From VXNE01 sp963665455 (GTDB lineage: Bacteria > Pseudomonadota > Gammaproteobacteria > Pseudomonadales > Azotimanducaceae): a stretch of DNA of 64,000 bases. The position numbers and the translations under genes are program-made. The notes beneath the pieces are model-generated. The model saw only the letters and a list, made by a program, of their open reading frames with translations, searched no databases and was not told the origin of the DNA. The stretch lies in the NCBI GenBank assembly GCA_963665455.1, contig OY762279.1, positions 2,914,001 through 2,978,000 on the forward strand, written 5' to 3'. Shown here one piece after another: positions 41,893 to 50,588 of this stretch; the stretch's first letter is position 1; every line of letters starts with the position of its first letter.

Positions 41893-43065
41893 ATGCTGCT
41901 GCGTCCGTTCACGTTGCTCGGTCTCATCGTGAGCATGGCGGGTGGCGTGGTGCTCGGCGTCGCCGCGTTCGTGGTGCTCTTCGAGCGCGGCTACCTGCCG
42001 GATGCGCGAGACGTCGGGTCGCTGCCGGCCGTCGTCCGCCACGTGCGCGACGCCTACGTGGAGCCCATCCCGGAGGAGACGCTCGTGGAGAACGCCATCC
42101 GCGGGATCATTCGCGGCCTCGACGAGCACTCGACGTTCCTCGACAGCGGGGACTTCGATCACCTCAAGGAGGAGACGACCGGCAAGTTCGGCGGCATCGG
42201 CGTGGAGGTCGGCCTCGTCGAGGGCTGGTTTACCGTGATCGCCCCGATCGACGGCACCCCGGCGGCCCGCGCCGGCATGCGCGCGGGGGACGTGATCGTG
42301 GAACTCGACGGGGCGTCGCTGAAGGGGCGACGGCTGGCGGAGGCGGTCGCCGGCATGCGCGGCGCGCCCGGAACGCCGGTGCAGTTGCGCGTCCGCCGCG
42401 AGGGCGCCGAGTCGCTTCTTGCCTTCGACCTCGTCCGCGAGACCATCCGCGTCGTGACCGTGCGGTCGCGATTGCTCGAACCGGGATACGGCTACCTACG
42501 CATTTCGCAGTTCCAACGGGGCACGCCGGACCACGTCCGGGACGCCCTCGGCGACCTCGAAACGGAGACCGGCGCGGCGCTCGACGGACTCATTATCGAC
42601 CTGCGCAACAATCCCGGCGGCGTGCTCGGCGCCTCCGTGGACGTGGCCGATGCGTTCCTGGAACAGGGCCTCATCGTCTACACCGAGGGCCGCGACGCAT
42701 CGAGCGTGGTGCGCTTCAACGCGAGCGGGGCGGACGTGCTCAACGGCGCCCCCCTCGCCGTGCTCATCGACCGCGGCTCCGCGTCGGCCTCGGAAATCGT
42801 CGCCGGGGCGCTACAGGACCACGGCCGTGCGGTGGTCGTCGGAACCCGGAGCTACGGCAAGGGATCGGTGCAATCCGTAGTCCCACTCGCTAACGAGCGC
42901 GCCATCAAGCTCACCACGGCGCGCTACTTCACGCCGAGCGGCCGCTCGATACACGAGGCCGGCATCGAGCCGGACGTGACGGTGCCGCGGGAGGGCGTCG
43001 AGACCCGGGAGGCCTACGATGCGGTGCTGCTGGCTGAGGCGCTTCGGCAGTTGAAGCAGGGTTAG
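41893..43065 (+). CDS. S41 family C-terminal processing peptidase (CtpA)
   Basis: 390 residues. An N-terminal membrane anchor or signal (LLGLIVSMAGGVVLGVAAFVVL), then a PDZ domain (GGIGVEVGLVEGWFTVIAPIDGTPAARAGM) and the S41 catalytic domain. The Ser-Lys dyad lies in DRGSASASEIV (residues 293-303) and GTRSYGKGSVQ. It cleaves C-terminal tails or periplasmic and peptidoglycan-related substrates. GGGGAGGAG precedes the ATG. E. coli order is gpmI-envC-yibQ; in many other gammaproteobacteria ctpA follows envC, and here two metabolic genes intervene. Confidence 0.9.
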   Translation: MLLRPFTLLGLIVSMAGGVVLGVAAFVVLFERGYLPDARDVGSLPAVVRHVRDAYVEPIPEETLVENAIRGIIRGLDEHSTFLDSGDFDHLKEETTGKFGGIGVEVGLVEGWFTVIAPIDGTPAARAGMRAGDVIVELDGASLKGRRLAEAVAGMRGAPGTPVQLRVRREGAESLLAFDLVRETIRVVTVRSRLLEPGYGYLRISQFQRGTPDHVRDALGDLETETGAALDGLIIDLRNNPGGVLGASVDVADAFLEQGLIVYTEGRDASSVVRFNASGADVLNGAPLAVLIDRGSASASEIVAGALQDHGRAVVVGTRSYGKGSVQSVVPLANERAIKLTTARYFTPSGRSIHEAGIEPDVTVPREGVETREAYDAVLLAEALRQLKQG

Positions 43066-43162
43066 CCACCTTACTTGGGGAGTTTGGGTCTACGGGAACT
43101 TGGCGTTTTCCCCAAAGCAGAGTTTCGACCGATAGACCACTTCCTTGACGAGGAGCCCTGGA

Positions 43163-43183
43163 CCTAGGACCGACGCTCCTAGG
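43163..43183. terminator. Candidate bidirectional hairpin between convergent genes
   Basis: A perfect 7-bp stem, CCTAGGA (43163-43169) and TCCTAGG (43177-43183), encloses a 7-base loop. A short T-containing run (GTTTCT) follows on the plus side. It sits between the convergent ctpA-like and CaiB/BaiF genes. The T-run is weak, so Rho-independent function is likely but not certain. Confidence 0.5.
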
Positions 43184-43203
43184 CGTTTCTCTGGGACCAC
43201 CGT

Positions 43204-44379
43204 TCAGATCACCCCCGCCTCCGCCAGTTCCTCGATGGCTTCTGGGTCGTAACCCGCTTCCGCCAGCACCTCCCGGGTGTGCTCGCCGAGCGCCGGCGTG
43301 GGCGTGCGGACGGCGAACGCGCTCTCGCTCATCTTGATCGGTTGCGCCACGAGTTCGATGTCGCCCAACTCCGGATGGTGGACGGGCGCCGCCATGCCGA
43401 GATGCTGCACCTGGGCATCCTCGAACACTTGGTCAATGGAATAGATGTATCCGGCCGGCACGCCCGCAGCGTTGAACGTCTCGATCCACTCGCGGCTGGT
43501 GCGCGTCCGCGTGATGGCGTTGATCTCCGCGTTCATCGCGTCGCGGTTGGCGGAGCGGGCCGCGGAGGTGGCATATGCTTCGTCGGTCATCCACTCGGGG
43601 TGGCCCATGACGTTGCAGAAACGCTCGTAGATGGCGTCCCCGGTGGCGGCGATGTTGATGTGGCCGTCGCGGGTCTCGAAGACGCCGGTGGGGATCGCGG
43701 TCGGGTGATCGTTCCCGGCCTGGCCCGGCACTTCGCCGTCGAGCAGCCAGCGCTCGGCCTGGAAGTCGAGCATGGCGACCTGGGCTTGTAGCAGGGAGCA
43801 CTGCACCCATTGGCCCGAGCCGGTGCGCTCCCGCGCCACGATGGCCGTCAGGATGCCGATGGCCGTGTAGAGCCCCGCTGCGAGGTCCGCCACCGGAATG
43901 CCGGCGCGCATGGGGCCTTGCCCCGGCGCACCCGTGATCGACATCAGTCCGCCCATGCCCTGTGCCACTTGGTCGAATCCAGGTAAGGCACCGTATGGCC
44001 CGTCCTGCCCGAACCCCGAGATGCTCGCGTAGACGATGCGCGGATTGCGCGCCCGGACGGCCTCGTAGTCGATGCCCAAGCGGTGCTTCACGTCGGGCCG
44101 GTAGTTCTCGACGATCACGTCCGCGGACTCCGCCAGGCGCAGGAAGACTCCCAGGCCCGCCGGCGACTTCAGATTCAGAACCATGCTGCGCTTGTTGCGG
44201 TGCAGGTTCTGGAAGTCGGGCCCGAGCCGCGCCCCGCCCATCGTGCCGCCGGTGTCTCCCGGGCGTTCGATCTTGACGACCGAAGCGCCCCAGTCGGCGA
44301 GCTGGCGCACGGCCGTGGGGCCGGCGCGGATGCGGGTTAGGTCGAGGACGCGAATATGTTCGAGGGGCAGGTTCGCCAC
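43204..44379 (-). CDS. CaiB/BaiF family CoA-transferase
   Basis: 391 residues of class III CoA-transferases: IRVLDLTRIRAGPTAVRQLADWGASVVKIE, NLHRNKRSMVLNLKS, DVIVENYRPDV and the catalytic Asp in PGFDQVAQGMGG. They move CoA between carboxylic acids via a glutamyl/aspartyl-CoA anhydride type intermediate. The frame extends upstream to 44574, but the GTG at 44379 has GGAGG 8 bases before it and matches the family N-terminus. It is not in an operon with its neighbours, and the substrate is unknown. Confidence 0.87.
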   Translation of the reverse strand: MANLPLEHIRVLDLTRIRAGPTAVRQLADWGASVVKIERPGDTGGTMGGARLGPDFQNLHRNKRSMVLNLKSPAGLGVFLRLAESADVIVENYRPDVKHRLGIDYEAVRARNPRIVYASISGFGQDGPYGALPGFDQVAQGMGGLMSITGAPGQGPMRAGIPVADLAAGLYTAIGILTAIVARERTGSGQWVQCSLLQAQVAMLDFQAERWLLDGEVPGQAGNDHPTAIPTGVFETRDGHINIAATGDAIYERFCNVMGHPEWMTDEAYATSAARSANRDAMNAEINAITRTRTSREWIETFNAAGVPAGYIYSIDQVFEDAQVQHLGMAAPVHHPELGDIELVAQPIKMSESAFAVRTPTPALGEHTREVLAEAGYDPEAIEELAEAGVI

Positions 44380-44598
44380 GAGTCGGGCCTCCACGAGAGC
44401 GGTTGGGATCGCCTTGGCATATGGCTTGGCAGTGTAGCGAGCGCAGTCCCGCTGGTCCCGATCATGCACCGAGAATCTCGTCGCGGTGGATGGCTGGCAA
44501 ACTGCCAGCGAGCGGAGCGGCCAACCCTTCGGCCCCGACCGGTCTCCACCGGGCGCCGGGATCAACTTGCGCAATCGAAGGCATCGCCGGTCCGTTCT

Positions 44599-45039
44599 CT
44601 ATTCGGCGGGCGCGAGCGGATAGCGGCACGCGATCCCGGCGAAACGCCTGAAGTCGTGGTCCGCGGTATGCACCTCGGCTCGATGCGCCCGTGCGAGTGC
44701 GGCGATTTGGGCATCCGTCACGAGGTCGCCACCGGAGGTTCCGGCCGAGGCCAGCAACTCCATCACGTGCCGTACGTGGTCTTCGCCCGGCAGCAGCATG
44801 CGGGTGAGGGGGTGGGCCGTCCACTCGGCCACCAGTTCACTCGCGACGGGGAGCGGGAGCGGTTCCCGGAAGATGCGACGGTTCGTGCTGACCCGCAGAA
44901 ACGCGAACAACACGGGATGGCAGAGTCCGATCGGGACGGTCCCGCCGAGGCAGCCAGCCCACCACCGCGCCGCCGGCGCGTGGAACGGGCTGGCCGAATC
45001 CACCGAATAGAGGAGGAGGTTCGCGTCCGGGACGATCAT
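44599..45039 (-). CDS. PIN-domain ribonuclease toxin (VapC-like)
   Basis: 146 residues. The PIN acidic set is visible: D5 in MIVPDANLLLY, an internal Glu (SELVAEW), D in LVTDAQIAAL, and D in TADHDFRRF. VapC-type toxins cleave tRNA or rRNA when freed of antitoxin. The ATG overlaps the antitoxin stop by four bases. About 220 bases without a recognisable gene separate it from the CaiB/BaiF gene, containing a 7-bp hairpin (GCTGGCA-AAC-TGCCAGC, 44493-44509). Confidence 0.87.
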   Translation of the reverse strand: MIVPDANLLLYSVDSASPFHAPAARWWAGCLGGTVPIGLCHPVLFAFLRVSTNRRIFREPLPLPVASELVAEWTAHPLTRMLLPGEDHVRHVMELLASAGTSGGDLVTDAQIAALARAHRAEVHTADHDFRRFAGIACRYPLAPAE

Positions 45040-45320
45040 TTCCCGGAACGCTCCCCCGGCGTCTGGCGGCTCACGGCAAGAAACGCGTCCGCGTCCAGCT
45101 CCGCCTCCAGCGCCGAGAGATTCCCGAGGTCATGCCCGGCCCGAAGGCCCATGGCGAAGGTCTTTTGGACGAATGGCGGGGCATCCGAATCACCGGCCAC
45201 GCCCGCCAGTCCTCGCCGCACCGCATCATTCAGGGCCTGCTTGAAGCTCTGTCCCCGCTGACGCATGGCCTCTCGCAGTAGGGACTCCGTGTCGGCGTCG
45301 AGGGTTACGGTGGTGCGCAT
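45036..45320 (-). CDS. Ribbon-helix-helix antitoxin (VapB-like)
   Basis: 94 residues. The N-terminal ~45 residues (MRTTVTLDADTESLLREAM, SFKQALNDAVRRGLA) form an RHH DNA-binding motif. The C-terminal half would be the toxin-binding tail. It is cotranscribed and translationally coupled with the PIN toxin. Autoregulation is expected and a palindrome lies across the promoter just upstream. It carries no Shine-Dalgarno and may be read from a leaderless or nearly leaderless mRNA. Confidence 0.82.
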   Translation of the reverse strand: MRTTVTLDADTESLLREAMRQRGQSFKQALNDAVRRGLAGVAGDSDAPPFVQKTFAMGLRAGHDLGNLSALEAELDADAFLAVSRQTPGERSGK

Positions 45321-45326
45321 TTGTGC

Positions 45327-45355
45327 ATCATGATGACATGCAGTTTTGTTGTCAA
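45327..45355 (-). promoter_or_regulatory. Promoter and operator of the toxin-antitoxin pair
   Basis: On the minus strand TTGACA (45350-45355, perfect) is followed after 17 bases by CATGAT (45327-45332, 4 of 6). A perfect palindrome CATCATGATG (45326-45335) overlaps the -10, and the wider TGCAT...ATGCA repeat spans 45324-45342. Both are natural RHH operators. The predicted transcript start falls at or within a base or two of the antitoxin ATG (45320). Confidence 0.6.
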
Positions 45356-45442
45356 CGCATCAACACGACCGCACCCCTCGTCGGACACCGAAGTCGCCTC
45401 CGGCCCAGCCCGAAACTCGCTCGGCTCGCGTCTGCGGGCGAA

Positions 45443-45462
45443 AGATTTGACCGAGATTTGAT
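45443..45462 (+). repeat. Phased ATTTGA repeat, upstream copy 1
   Basis: AGATTTGACCGAGATTTGAT. Two ATTTGA half-sites are 11 bases apart, about one helical turn. This is one of three near-identical 20-base sites around the AlbA_2/ATPase gene. It lies in the otherwise gene-free 334-base spacer (45321-45654) between the toxin-antitoxin pair and that gene. Confidence 0.7.
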
Positions 45463-45542
45463 GATCGGGTGCCGAAAACGCGGTCTTGGCATTCGTTGAA
45501 CCGGAAATCACGCGTGAAAACAGATGGTTACTGCTCGCCACA

Positions 45543-45562
45543 ACATTTGACCGACATTTGAT
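45543..45562 (+). repeat. Phased ATTTGA repeat, upstream copy 2
   Basis: ACATTTGACCGACATTTGAT. It matches copy 1 except for two bases and starts exactly 100 bases after it, about 93 bases before the AlbA_2/ATPase start codon. The position suits an operator or activator site for that gene. Confidence 0.7.
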
Positions 45563-45654
45563 TCGACGGCGAGGCTGGCCGAAGAATCGACGGAAACGCC
45601 ATGGGAGGACTGATAGAGTATGGTGCGTCACCGGCCTAATCGCACGACCCGGGA

Positions 45655-47118
45655 ATGAACGTACGGAGCGATTCGTGGACCATCGCGCTGATAGACGAAC
45701 TGCGACAGTCCCCCGCAGAAGCGTCGTGCGCGGAGTTCAAGGAGAACCTGGCCGACCCGCAGATGATCGGGAAGCTGATCTCCGCCTTGTCCAATGCGGC
45801 CTGGATCGAGGATCGGGAGTTCGGGTACGTCGTTTGGGGCATACGAGACGACGACCACGCGGTTACCGGGACGACGTTCGATCCCGAGGCCGCGCAATTC
45901 GATAAGCAGCCGCTCCAGTTCCGGCTCTTACAGAAGCTCAGGCCTGACGTCGTGCTGTCCTTCGAGGTGGTTGAGCACCCAGAGGGGCGGCTGGTCTTGT
46001 TGACGGTTCCGGCGACGACGACCGCGCCGGTGGAGTTTGATCGCACGGCGTACGTTCGAATCGGAAGCGCGCCCCCTCGCTTGGCCGACTATCCGGAACG
46101 ACAGAAGGCGCTGTGGGACAAGCTGCGCTCCTATGCGTGGGAGCAGGAAATCGCCCGTAGATTCGTCGATGACGACGCGGTCTTGCAGCTGTTGGACCAT
46201 CGGCGTTACTACGAGCTGATCGGCAAGCCCGAGCCCAACGACCGGGCCCGGGCGCTGGAAGATCTCGCGACGGAACGGCTGATCGCGCCGGATGTCGGCG
46301 GGAAGTGGAACATTCTCAACCTCGGCGCGATCTTGTTCGCCCACGACCTCGACCAGTTTGAACTTGCCCGAAAGGCCGTGCGATTCGTTGCGTATGACGG
46401 CGCCGGTCGAACGGCGACGGTGACGCACCGAAAGGACTTTCCGGCCGGCTACGCCGTCGGTTTCGATCAGTTGAACCGCTTCGTGGACACGCTCACGCCA
46501 TCGCCTGAAGAGAACGGTGCCATCATCCGCTCGGCGGAGCCCCTGTTTCCGCCAGTCGCGGTGCGGGAGTTGATTGCGAACGCCCTGATCCATCAGGACT
46601 TGGCGGTCACCGGTGCTGGTCCGACGATCGAGTTGTTCAAGAGCCGCCTGGAGATCACCAATCCGGGCGCTTCATTGGTGGAGGCGGAGCGGGTCATCGA
46701 CTTCCCGCCTCGTTCGCGCAACGAGGCCTTGGCATCGCTCATGCGGCGCATGGGGCTTTGCGAGGAACAGGGCACCGGGATGGACAAGGTGATCGATGCC
46801 GCGGAGTCGCAGCGGCTACCGCCACCGGAATTCATGTCCACCGCAGACGCTACGCGAGTCAGGCTGTTCGGTCCGCGTCGCTTCGCGGAAACGACGACGG
46901 AGGAACGGCTGCGGGCGTGTTACCAGCACGCCGTGATGCGGTATCTGAGCGGTAGCTACATGCGAAACCGGGAGTTGCGCGAACGGTTCGGCGTCGAGCG
47001 CCGCAACGCCGCCCAGGTTTCGGACGTCATCCGTCGAGCGTTGGACGCCGACCTGATTCGCGTTGCCGACCCGGATCGTCCGAGATCAGGGTACGCGCCG
47101 TTTTGGGCGGTGAACTAG
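45655..47118 (+). CDS. AlbA_2 (Schlafen-like) domain and HATPase-type transcriptional regulator/defence protein
   Basis: 487 residues. Residues ~20-135 form an AlbA_2/Schlafen-like domain (CAEFKENLADPQMIGKLISALSNAAW, YVVWGIRDDDHAVTGT). The middle has a GHKL-type ATP-binding fold as in RecG-like ATP-binding proteins (VAVRELIANALIHQDL; N and D/E near 310-320; EEQGTGMDKVIDA). The C-terminus is a winged-helix-like region (MRNRELRERFGVERRNAAQVSDVIRRALD). Such proteins are common in defence islands and near mobile DNA, with regulatory or nucleic-acid-sensing roles inferred. It is flanked by inverted copies of a phased 20-base repeat. Confidence 0.8.
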   Translation: MNVRSDSWTIALIDELRQSPAEASCAEFKENLADPQMIGKLISALSNAAWIEDREFGYVVWGIRDDDHAVTGTTFDPEAAQFDKQPLQFRLLQKLRPDVVLSFEVVEHPEGRLVLLTVPATTTAPVEFDRTAYVRIGSAPPRLADYPERQKALWDKLRSYAWEQEIARRFVDDDAVLQLLDHRRYYELIGKPEPNDRARALEDLATERLIAPDVGGKWNILNLGAILFAHDLDQFELARKAVRFVAYDGAGRTATVTHRKDFPAGYAVGFDQLNRFVDTLTPSPEENGAIIRSAEPLFPPVAVRELIANALIHQDLAVTGAGPTIELFKSRLEITNPGASLVEAERVIDFPPRSRNEALASLMRRMGLCEEQGTGMDKVIDAAESQRLPPPEFMSTADATRVRLFGPRRFAETTTEERLRACYQHAVMRYLSGSYMRNRELRERFGVERRNAAQVSDVIRRALDADLIRVADPDRPRSGYAPFWAVN

Positions 47119-47452
47119 GGCGGCGTTCGCGGGAGGCCGCGACCCGTGCCGGATCAAATCCCGGTCAAATGTTTTTCCCCATTCTAAGGTTCTGTTTTAT
47201 AAGTGATTTTATTTCCTCTTCGGTCGCCATGTGCACGTCGTGTGCAGAATCGATCAAATCTTGGATGGGTGCTGAATGGGCCCTGTCGGCCACATGGGCA
47301 CGGGCTTTTCGGCAGCGACCGGCCCCACCATCGAAACCGCTCGCCGTACCGCAATCGCCCCCTTCGGTTCGTTCCCGCAGGCCTCACTATCCGGACACTG
47401 AACCTCCACCACCCCACCCGCCCCGCTCACCCCTGCGGTAAGCTCGCCGTCC
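47119..47452. other. Gene-poor spacer with AT-rich tract and possible peptide remnant
   Basis: 334 bases between the AlbA_2 gene and the restriction gene. It holds the inverted copy of the phased repeat (47153-47172), a half-site (47253-47260) and a distinctly AT-rich tract. On the minus strand an ATG frame of 21 codons (47232 down to 47165) reads MATEEEIKSLIKQNLRMGKNI, with Glu/Lys/Ile-rich content unlike the GC-rich neighbours. Its stop lies inside the repeat. It may be the tail of a lost gene. No promoter is assigned. Confidence 0.35.
47153..47172 (-). repeat. Phased ATTTGA repeat, inverted downstream copy
   Basis: The minus strand reads ACATTTGACCGGGATTTGAT, the same 20-base unit as at 45543 in opposite orientation, 34 bases after the AlbA_2 gene stop. 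Together the copies bracket that gene as an inverted pair about 1.6 kb apart. Confidence 0.7.
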
Positions 47453-50400
47453 ATGACGGACCCCACGGACTTCCACAAGTCCCCCATCCTGAACTCGCCC
47501 TACGAAGTGCCCACGCGGCATTGGGTACTGGACGAGTCCCGCCAACCCACGGACGTCGTGGCGGAATCGCGCCGCAGGGTCTCCTTCATCTCGCCCATAC
47601 CGAAGCCCCGCAAGGCCGGCAAGGCGCAGGCGCAACTTGAGCTAGACGCCCAGGGCCAGGCCCTCGCCACGGAGGATCAGCAATACGAGCTCACGGCGCT
47701 GATCGACAGCCTCCGGCAGGAACTCACCGCCTGGCGGGCGCTGCCGGAGTCCCGCTGGGGCGTGACGCCGGAGACGGCCCGCCTCCTCAAGCATTGGCGC
47801 CACCACGCCTTCGGCGGCATCCGCCCCTTCTTCTGCCAGACCGAAGCGGTGGAGACCGCCATCTGGCTCACCGAGGTGGCCCCCGGCCTGGGCAACCGGG
47901 GACGCCGCTTTCTGGAACAAATCGATGCCGCGAGCGAAGCCGCGAATCCCGGCCTGCAACGGCTGGCGTTGAAGCTCGCCACCGGCGCCGGCAAGACCGC
48001 GGTGATGGCCATGCTCATCGCCTGGCAGACCGTGAACGCCGTGCGTCGCCCGGCGAGCCGCCGCTTCACCCGGGGATTCCTCGTCGTCACCCCCGGCATC
48101 ACCATCCGCGACCGCCTCCGCGTGCTGCAGCCCAACGACCCGGACAGCTACTACGCGAGCCGCGAACTCGTGCCCCCGGACATGCTGCGCGACCTCGACC
48201 GGGCGAAGATCATCATCACCAACTACCACGCCTTCCAGCGGCGCGAGACCCTGGACCTCGCCAAGGGCAATCGCGCGCTGCTCCAGGGCCGCGGCCCCGA
48301 ACTCTCCAGCCGCGAGACCGAAGGCCAGATGCTCGCCCGCGTCTGCCCGGAACTCATGTCCACCCAAGGCGTCCTCGTGCTCAACGACGAGGCCCACCAC
48401 TGCTACCGCGAAAAGCCCGGCGAGGCCGACGAGGGCCGCCTGACGGGCGATGATCGCCGCGAGGCGGAACGCAACCGCGAAGCGGCCCGCGTGTGGATCT
48501 CCGGCCTCGAAGCCGTGCAGCGCAAGCTGGGCCTCCGGCGCGTGATCGACCTCTCCGCCACGCCCTTCTTCCTGCGCGGCTCGGGCTACGCCGAGGGCAC
48601 GTTGTTTTCGTGGACCGTCAGCGACTTCTCCCTCATGGACGCCATCGAGTGCGGCATCATCAAGCTGCCCCGCGTGCCCGTGGTGGACAACGTGCCCGGC
48701 GCGGAGATGCCGATGTTCCGCAACCTGTGGGAGCACGTCGGCAAGAAGATGCCCAAGAAGGGCCGGGGCGCCGGCGCGCGTCTCGACCCGATGTCGCTAC
48801 CCGGCGAACTGCAAACCGCGTTGCAGGCGCTCTACGGCCACTACGAGAAGACGTTCGAGCTTTGGGAGCAGGCGGGCATCGACGCGCCGCCCTGCTTCAT
48901 CGTCGTATGCAACAACACCGCGACCTCGAAGCTGGTCTATGACTACATCGCGGGCTACCGCCGGGAGGACGGCGATGGTGCTGGAACCGTGCAGAACGGG
49001 CGCCTCGAACTCTTCCGCAACTTCGACGCTTCGGGCGCGCCGCTGCCGAGACCCCGCACGTTGCTGATCGACAGCCGCCAACTCGAATCCGGCGAAGCGC
49101 TCGACAAGAGATTCCGGGAGGCCGCCGCAGACGAGATCGAGCGTTTCCGGCGGGAGATCGTGGAGCGCACCGGGGACCGCGTGCAGGCCGAGAAGCTCAG
49201 CGAACAGGACCTGCTGCGGGAAGTGATGAACACCGTCGGGAAACCCGGCCGCCTCGGTGGCGGGATTCGTTGCGTGGTTTCCGTCGCCATGCTCACGGAG
49301 GGCTGGGACGCCAACACCGTCACCCATGTCCTCGGGCTTCGGGCGTTCGGGACGCAACTGCTGTGCGAACAGGTGATTGGGCGGTCGCTCCGGCGGCAAT
49401 CCTACGAACTGAATGAAGGCGGTCGGTTCAATGCCGAATACGCCGACGTGTTCGGCATACCGTTCGACTTCACCGCCAAGGCCGTGCCCGCGCCGCCACA
49501 GAAGCCGGCGGGAACGGTGCAGGTGAAGGCGCTTTCTCCGGAACGCGATGCCGCCGAAATCCGCTTTCCTCGGGTGGCCGGCTACCGCGTGGACCTGCCC
49601 GACGAACGGCTAACCGCCAACTTCAAGGACGACCATCGGCTGGAACTCACGCCTGAGCTCGGCCCCACCATCACCCACAACCAAGGCATCATCGGTGAAG
49701 GCCACGACCTCACCATCGAGCACTTGGACCGCGAGCGCGAATCCACGCTCGTCTATCACCTTACCCAGCGCCTGATCTACAAGTACTTCCGCGACGACAA
49801 CGGCGAACCGAAGCTGCATCTGTTCGGCCAGTTGAAGCGCATCACCCGGCAATGGCTCCGCACCCATCTCATCTGCAAGGGCGACACGCAGCCCGCGCAG
49901 CTTATGATCGCCCAGTTGGCAGACATGGCCTGCGAGAAGATCGAGGCCGGCATCGGCGCTCCCGAGTCCCATGCGCAACGCGTCAAGGCCGTGCTCGATC
50001 CGTTTAACCCGGCCGGGACCACCCGGGACGTGAACTTCAGGACCGCCCGCACCGATCGATACGCGGGCCGCTGTTGCCACCTGAACTGGTGCATCCTCGA
50101 CAGCGCGTGGGAAGGCGAGTTCTGTCGAGTGCTCGACGCGCATCCGAAGGTGCTTCGATGGGTCAAGAACCACGGCCTCGGCTTCGAGGTGCCGTACGAG
50201 CACGGCGGCACGACCCGTCGTTACGTGCCCGACTTCATCGTTGATTTGGACTATGGCCTGGGCGAAGCGGAACCGCTACACATCGTGGTGGAGGTAAAGG
50301 GCCGGCGGCGGCAGGATGCGGCGGCCAAGGCGAACACCATGAACACCCGCTGGATTCCCGGCGTCAACGCGCTCGGCTGCTACGGGCGCTGGGCGTTCCT

Positions 50401-50584
50401 GGAGCTACGCGAACCGTTCGAGATGCGAGAGGACTTCGACGCGTCGGTGGACGAAGCGCTTCGCAGCCTTGCCAAGGAAGCGCGCGGGCGAGGAGCCATC
50501 GAGGGCTTGATCGCCGTGCGAGGTTCGAATCCGAGCATGCAGGACATTCCTAGACGCAGAAGCTCGGATTGGGAGAGTCCATAG
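47453..50584 (+). CDS. Type III-like restriction enzyme, helicase-nuclease (Res) subunit
   Basis: 1,043 residues. Superfamily-2 helicase motifs: Walker A ATGAGKT (176-182), NDEAHH with D312-E313, DLSATPFF, and QVIGRSLRR near the end of the helicase core. The C-terminal PD-(D/E)xK nuclease shows P926-D927 in VPDFIVDLDYG and E947-V-K949 in HIVVEVKG. It is expected to translocate or track along DNA and cut unmodified sites in complex with the methyltransferase. It begins 334 bases after the AlbA_2 gene. The mod gene starts 4 bases after its stop. Confidence 0.9.
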   Translation: MTDPTDFHKSPILNSPYEVPTRHWVLDESRQPTDVVAESRRRVSFISPIPKPRKAGKAQAQLELDAQGQALATEDQQYELTALIDSLRQELTAWRALPESRWGVTPETARLLKHWRHHAFGGIRPFFCQTEAVETAIWLTEVAPGLGNRGRRFLEQIDAASEAANPGLQRLALKLATGAGKTAVMAMLIAWQTVNAVRRPASRRFTRGFLVVTPGITIRDRLRVLQPNDPDSYYASRELVPPDMLRDLDRAKIIITNYHAFQRRETLDLAKGNRALLQGRGPELSSRETEGQMLARVCPELMSTQGVLVLNDEAHHCYREKPGEADEGRLTGDDRREAERNREAARVWISGLEAVQRKLGLRRVIDLSATPFFLRGSGYAEGTLFSWTVSDFSLMDAIECGIIKLPRVPVVDNVPGAEMPMFRNLWEHVGKKMPKKGRGAGARLDPMSLPGELQTALQALYGHYEKTFELWEQAGIDAPPCFIVVCNNTATSKLVYDYIAGYRREDGDGAGTVQNGRLELFRNFDASGAPLPRPRTLLIDSRQLESGEALDKRFREAAADEIERFRREIVERTGDRVQAEKLSEQDLLREVMNTVGKPGRLGGGIRCVVSVAMLTEGWDANTVTHVLGLRAFGTQLLCEQVIGRSLRRQSYELNEGGRFNAEYADVFGIPFDFTAKAVPAPPQKPAGTVQVKALSPERDAAEIRFPRVAGYRVDLPDERLTANFKDDHRLELTPELGPTITHNQGIIGEGHDLTIEHLDRERESTLVYHLTQRLIYKYFRDDNGEPKLHLFGQLKRITRQWLRTHLICKGDTQPAQLMIAQLADMACEKIEAGIGAPESHAQRVKAVLDPFNPAGTTRDVNFRTARTDRYAGRCCHLNWCILDSAWEGEFCRVLDAHPKVLRWVKNHGLGFEVPYEHGGTTRRYVPDFIVDLDYGLGEAEPLHIVVEVKGRRRQDAAAKANTMNTRWIPGVNALGCYGRWAFLELREPFEMREDFDASVDEALRSLAKEARGRGAIEGLIAVRGSNPSMQDIPRRRSSDWESP

Positions 50585-50588
50585 CGCC

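Noticed and set aside
44493..44509. Hairpin GCTGGCA-AAC-TGCCAGC as the toxin gene terminator
   Set aside because: No T-run follows on the minus strand and it lies about 90 bases beyond the stop codon.
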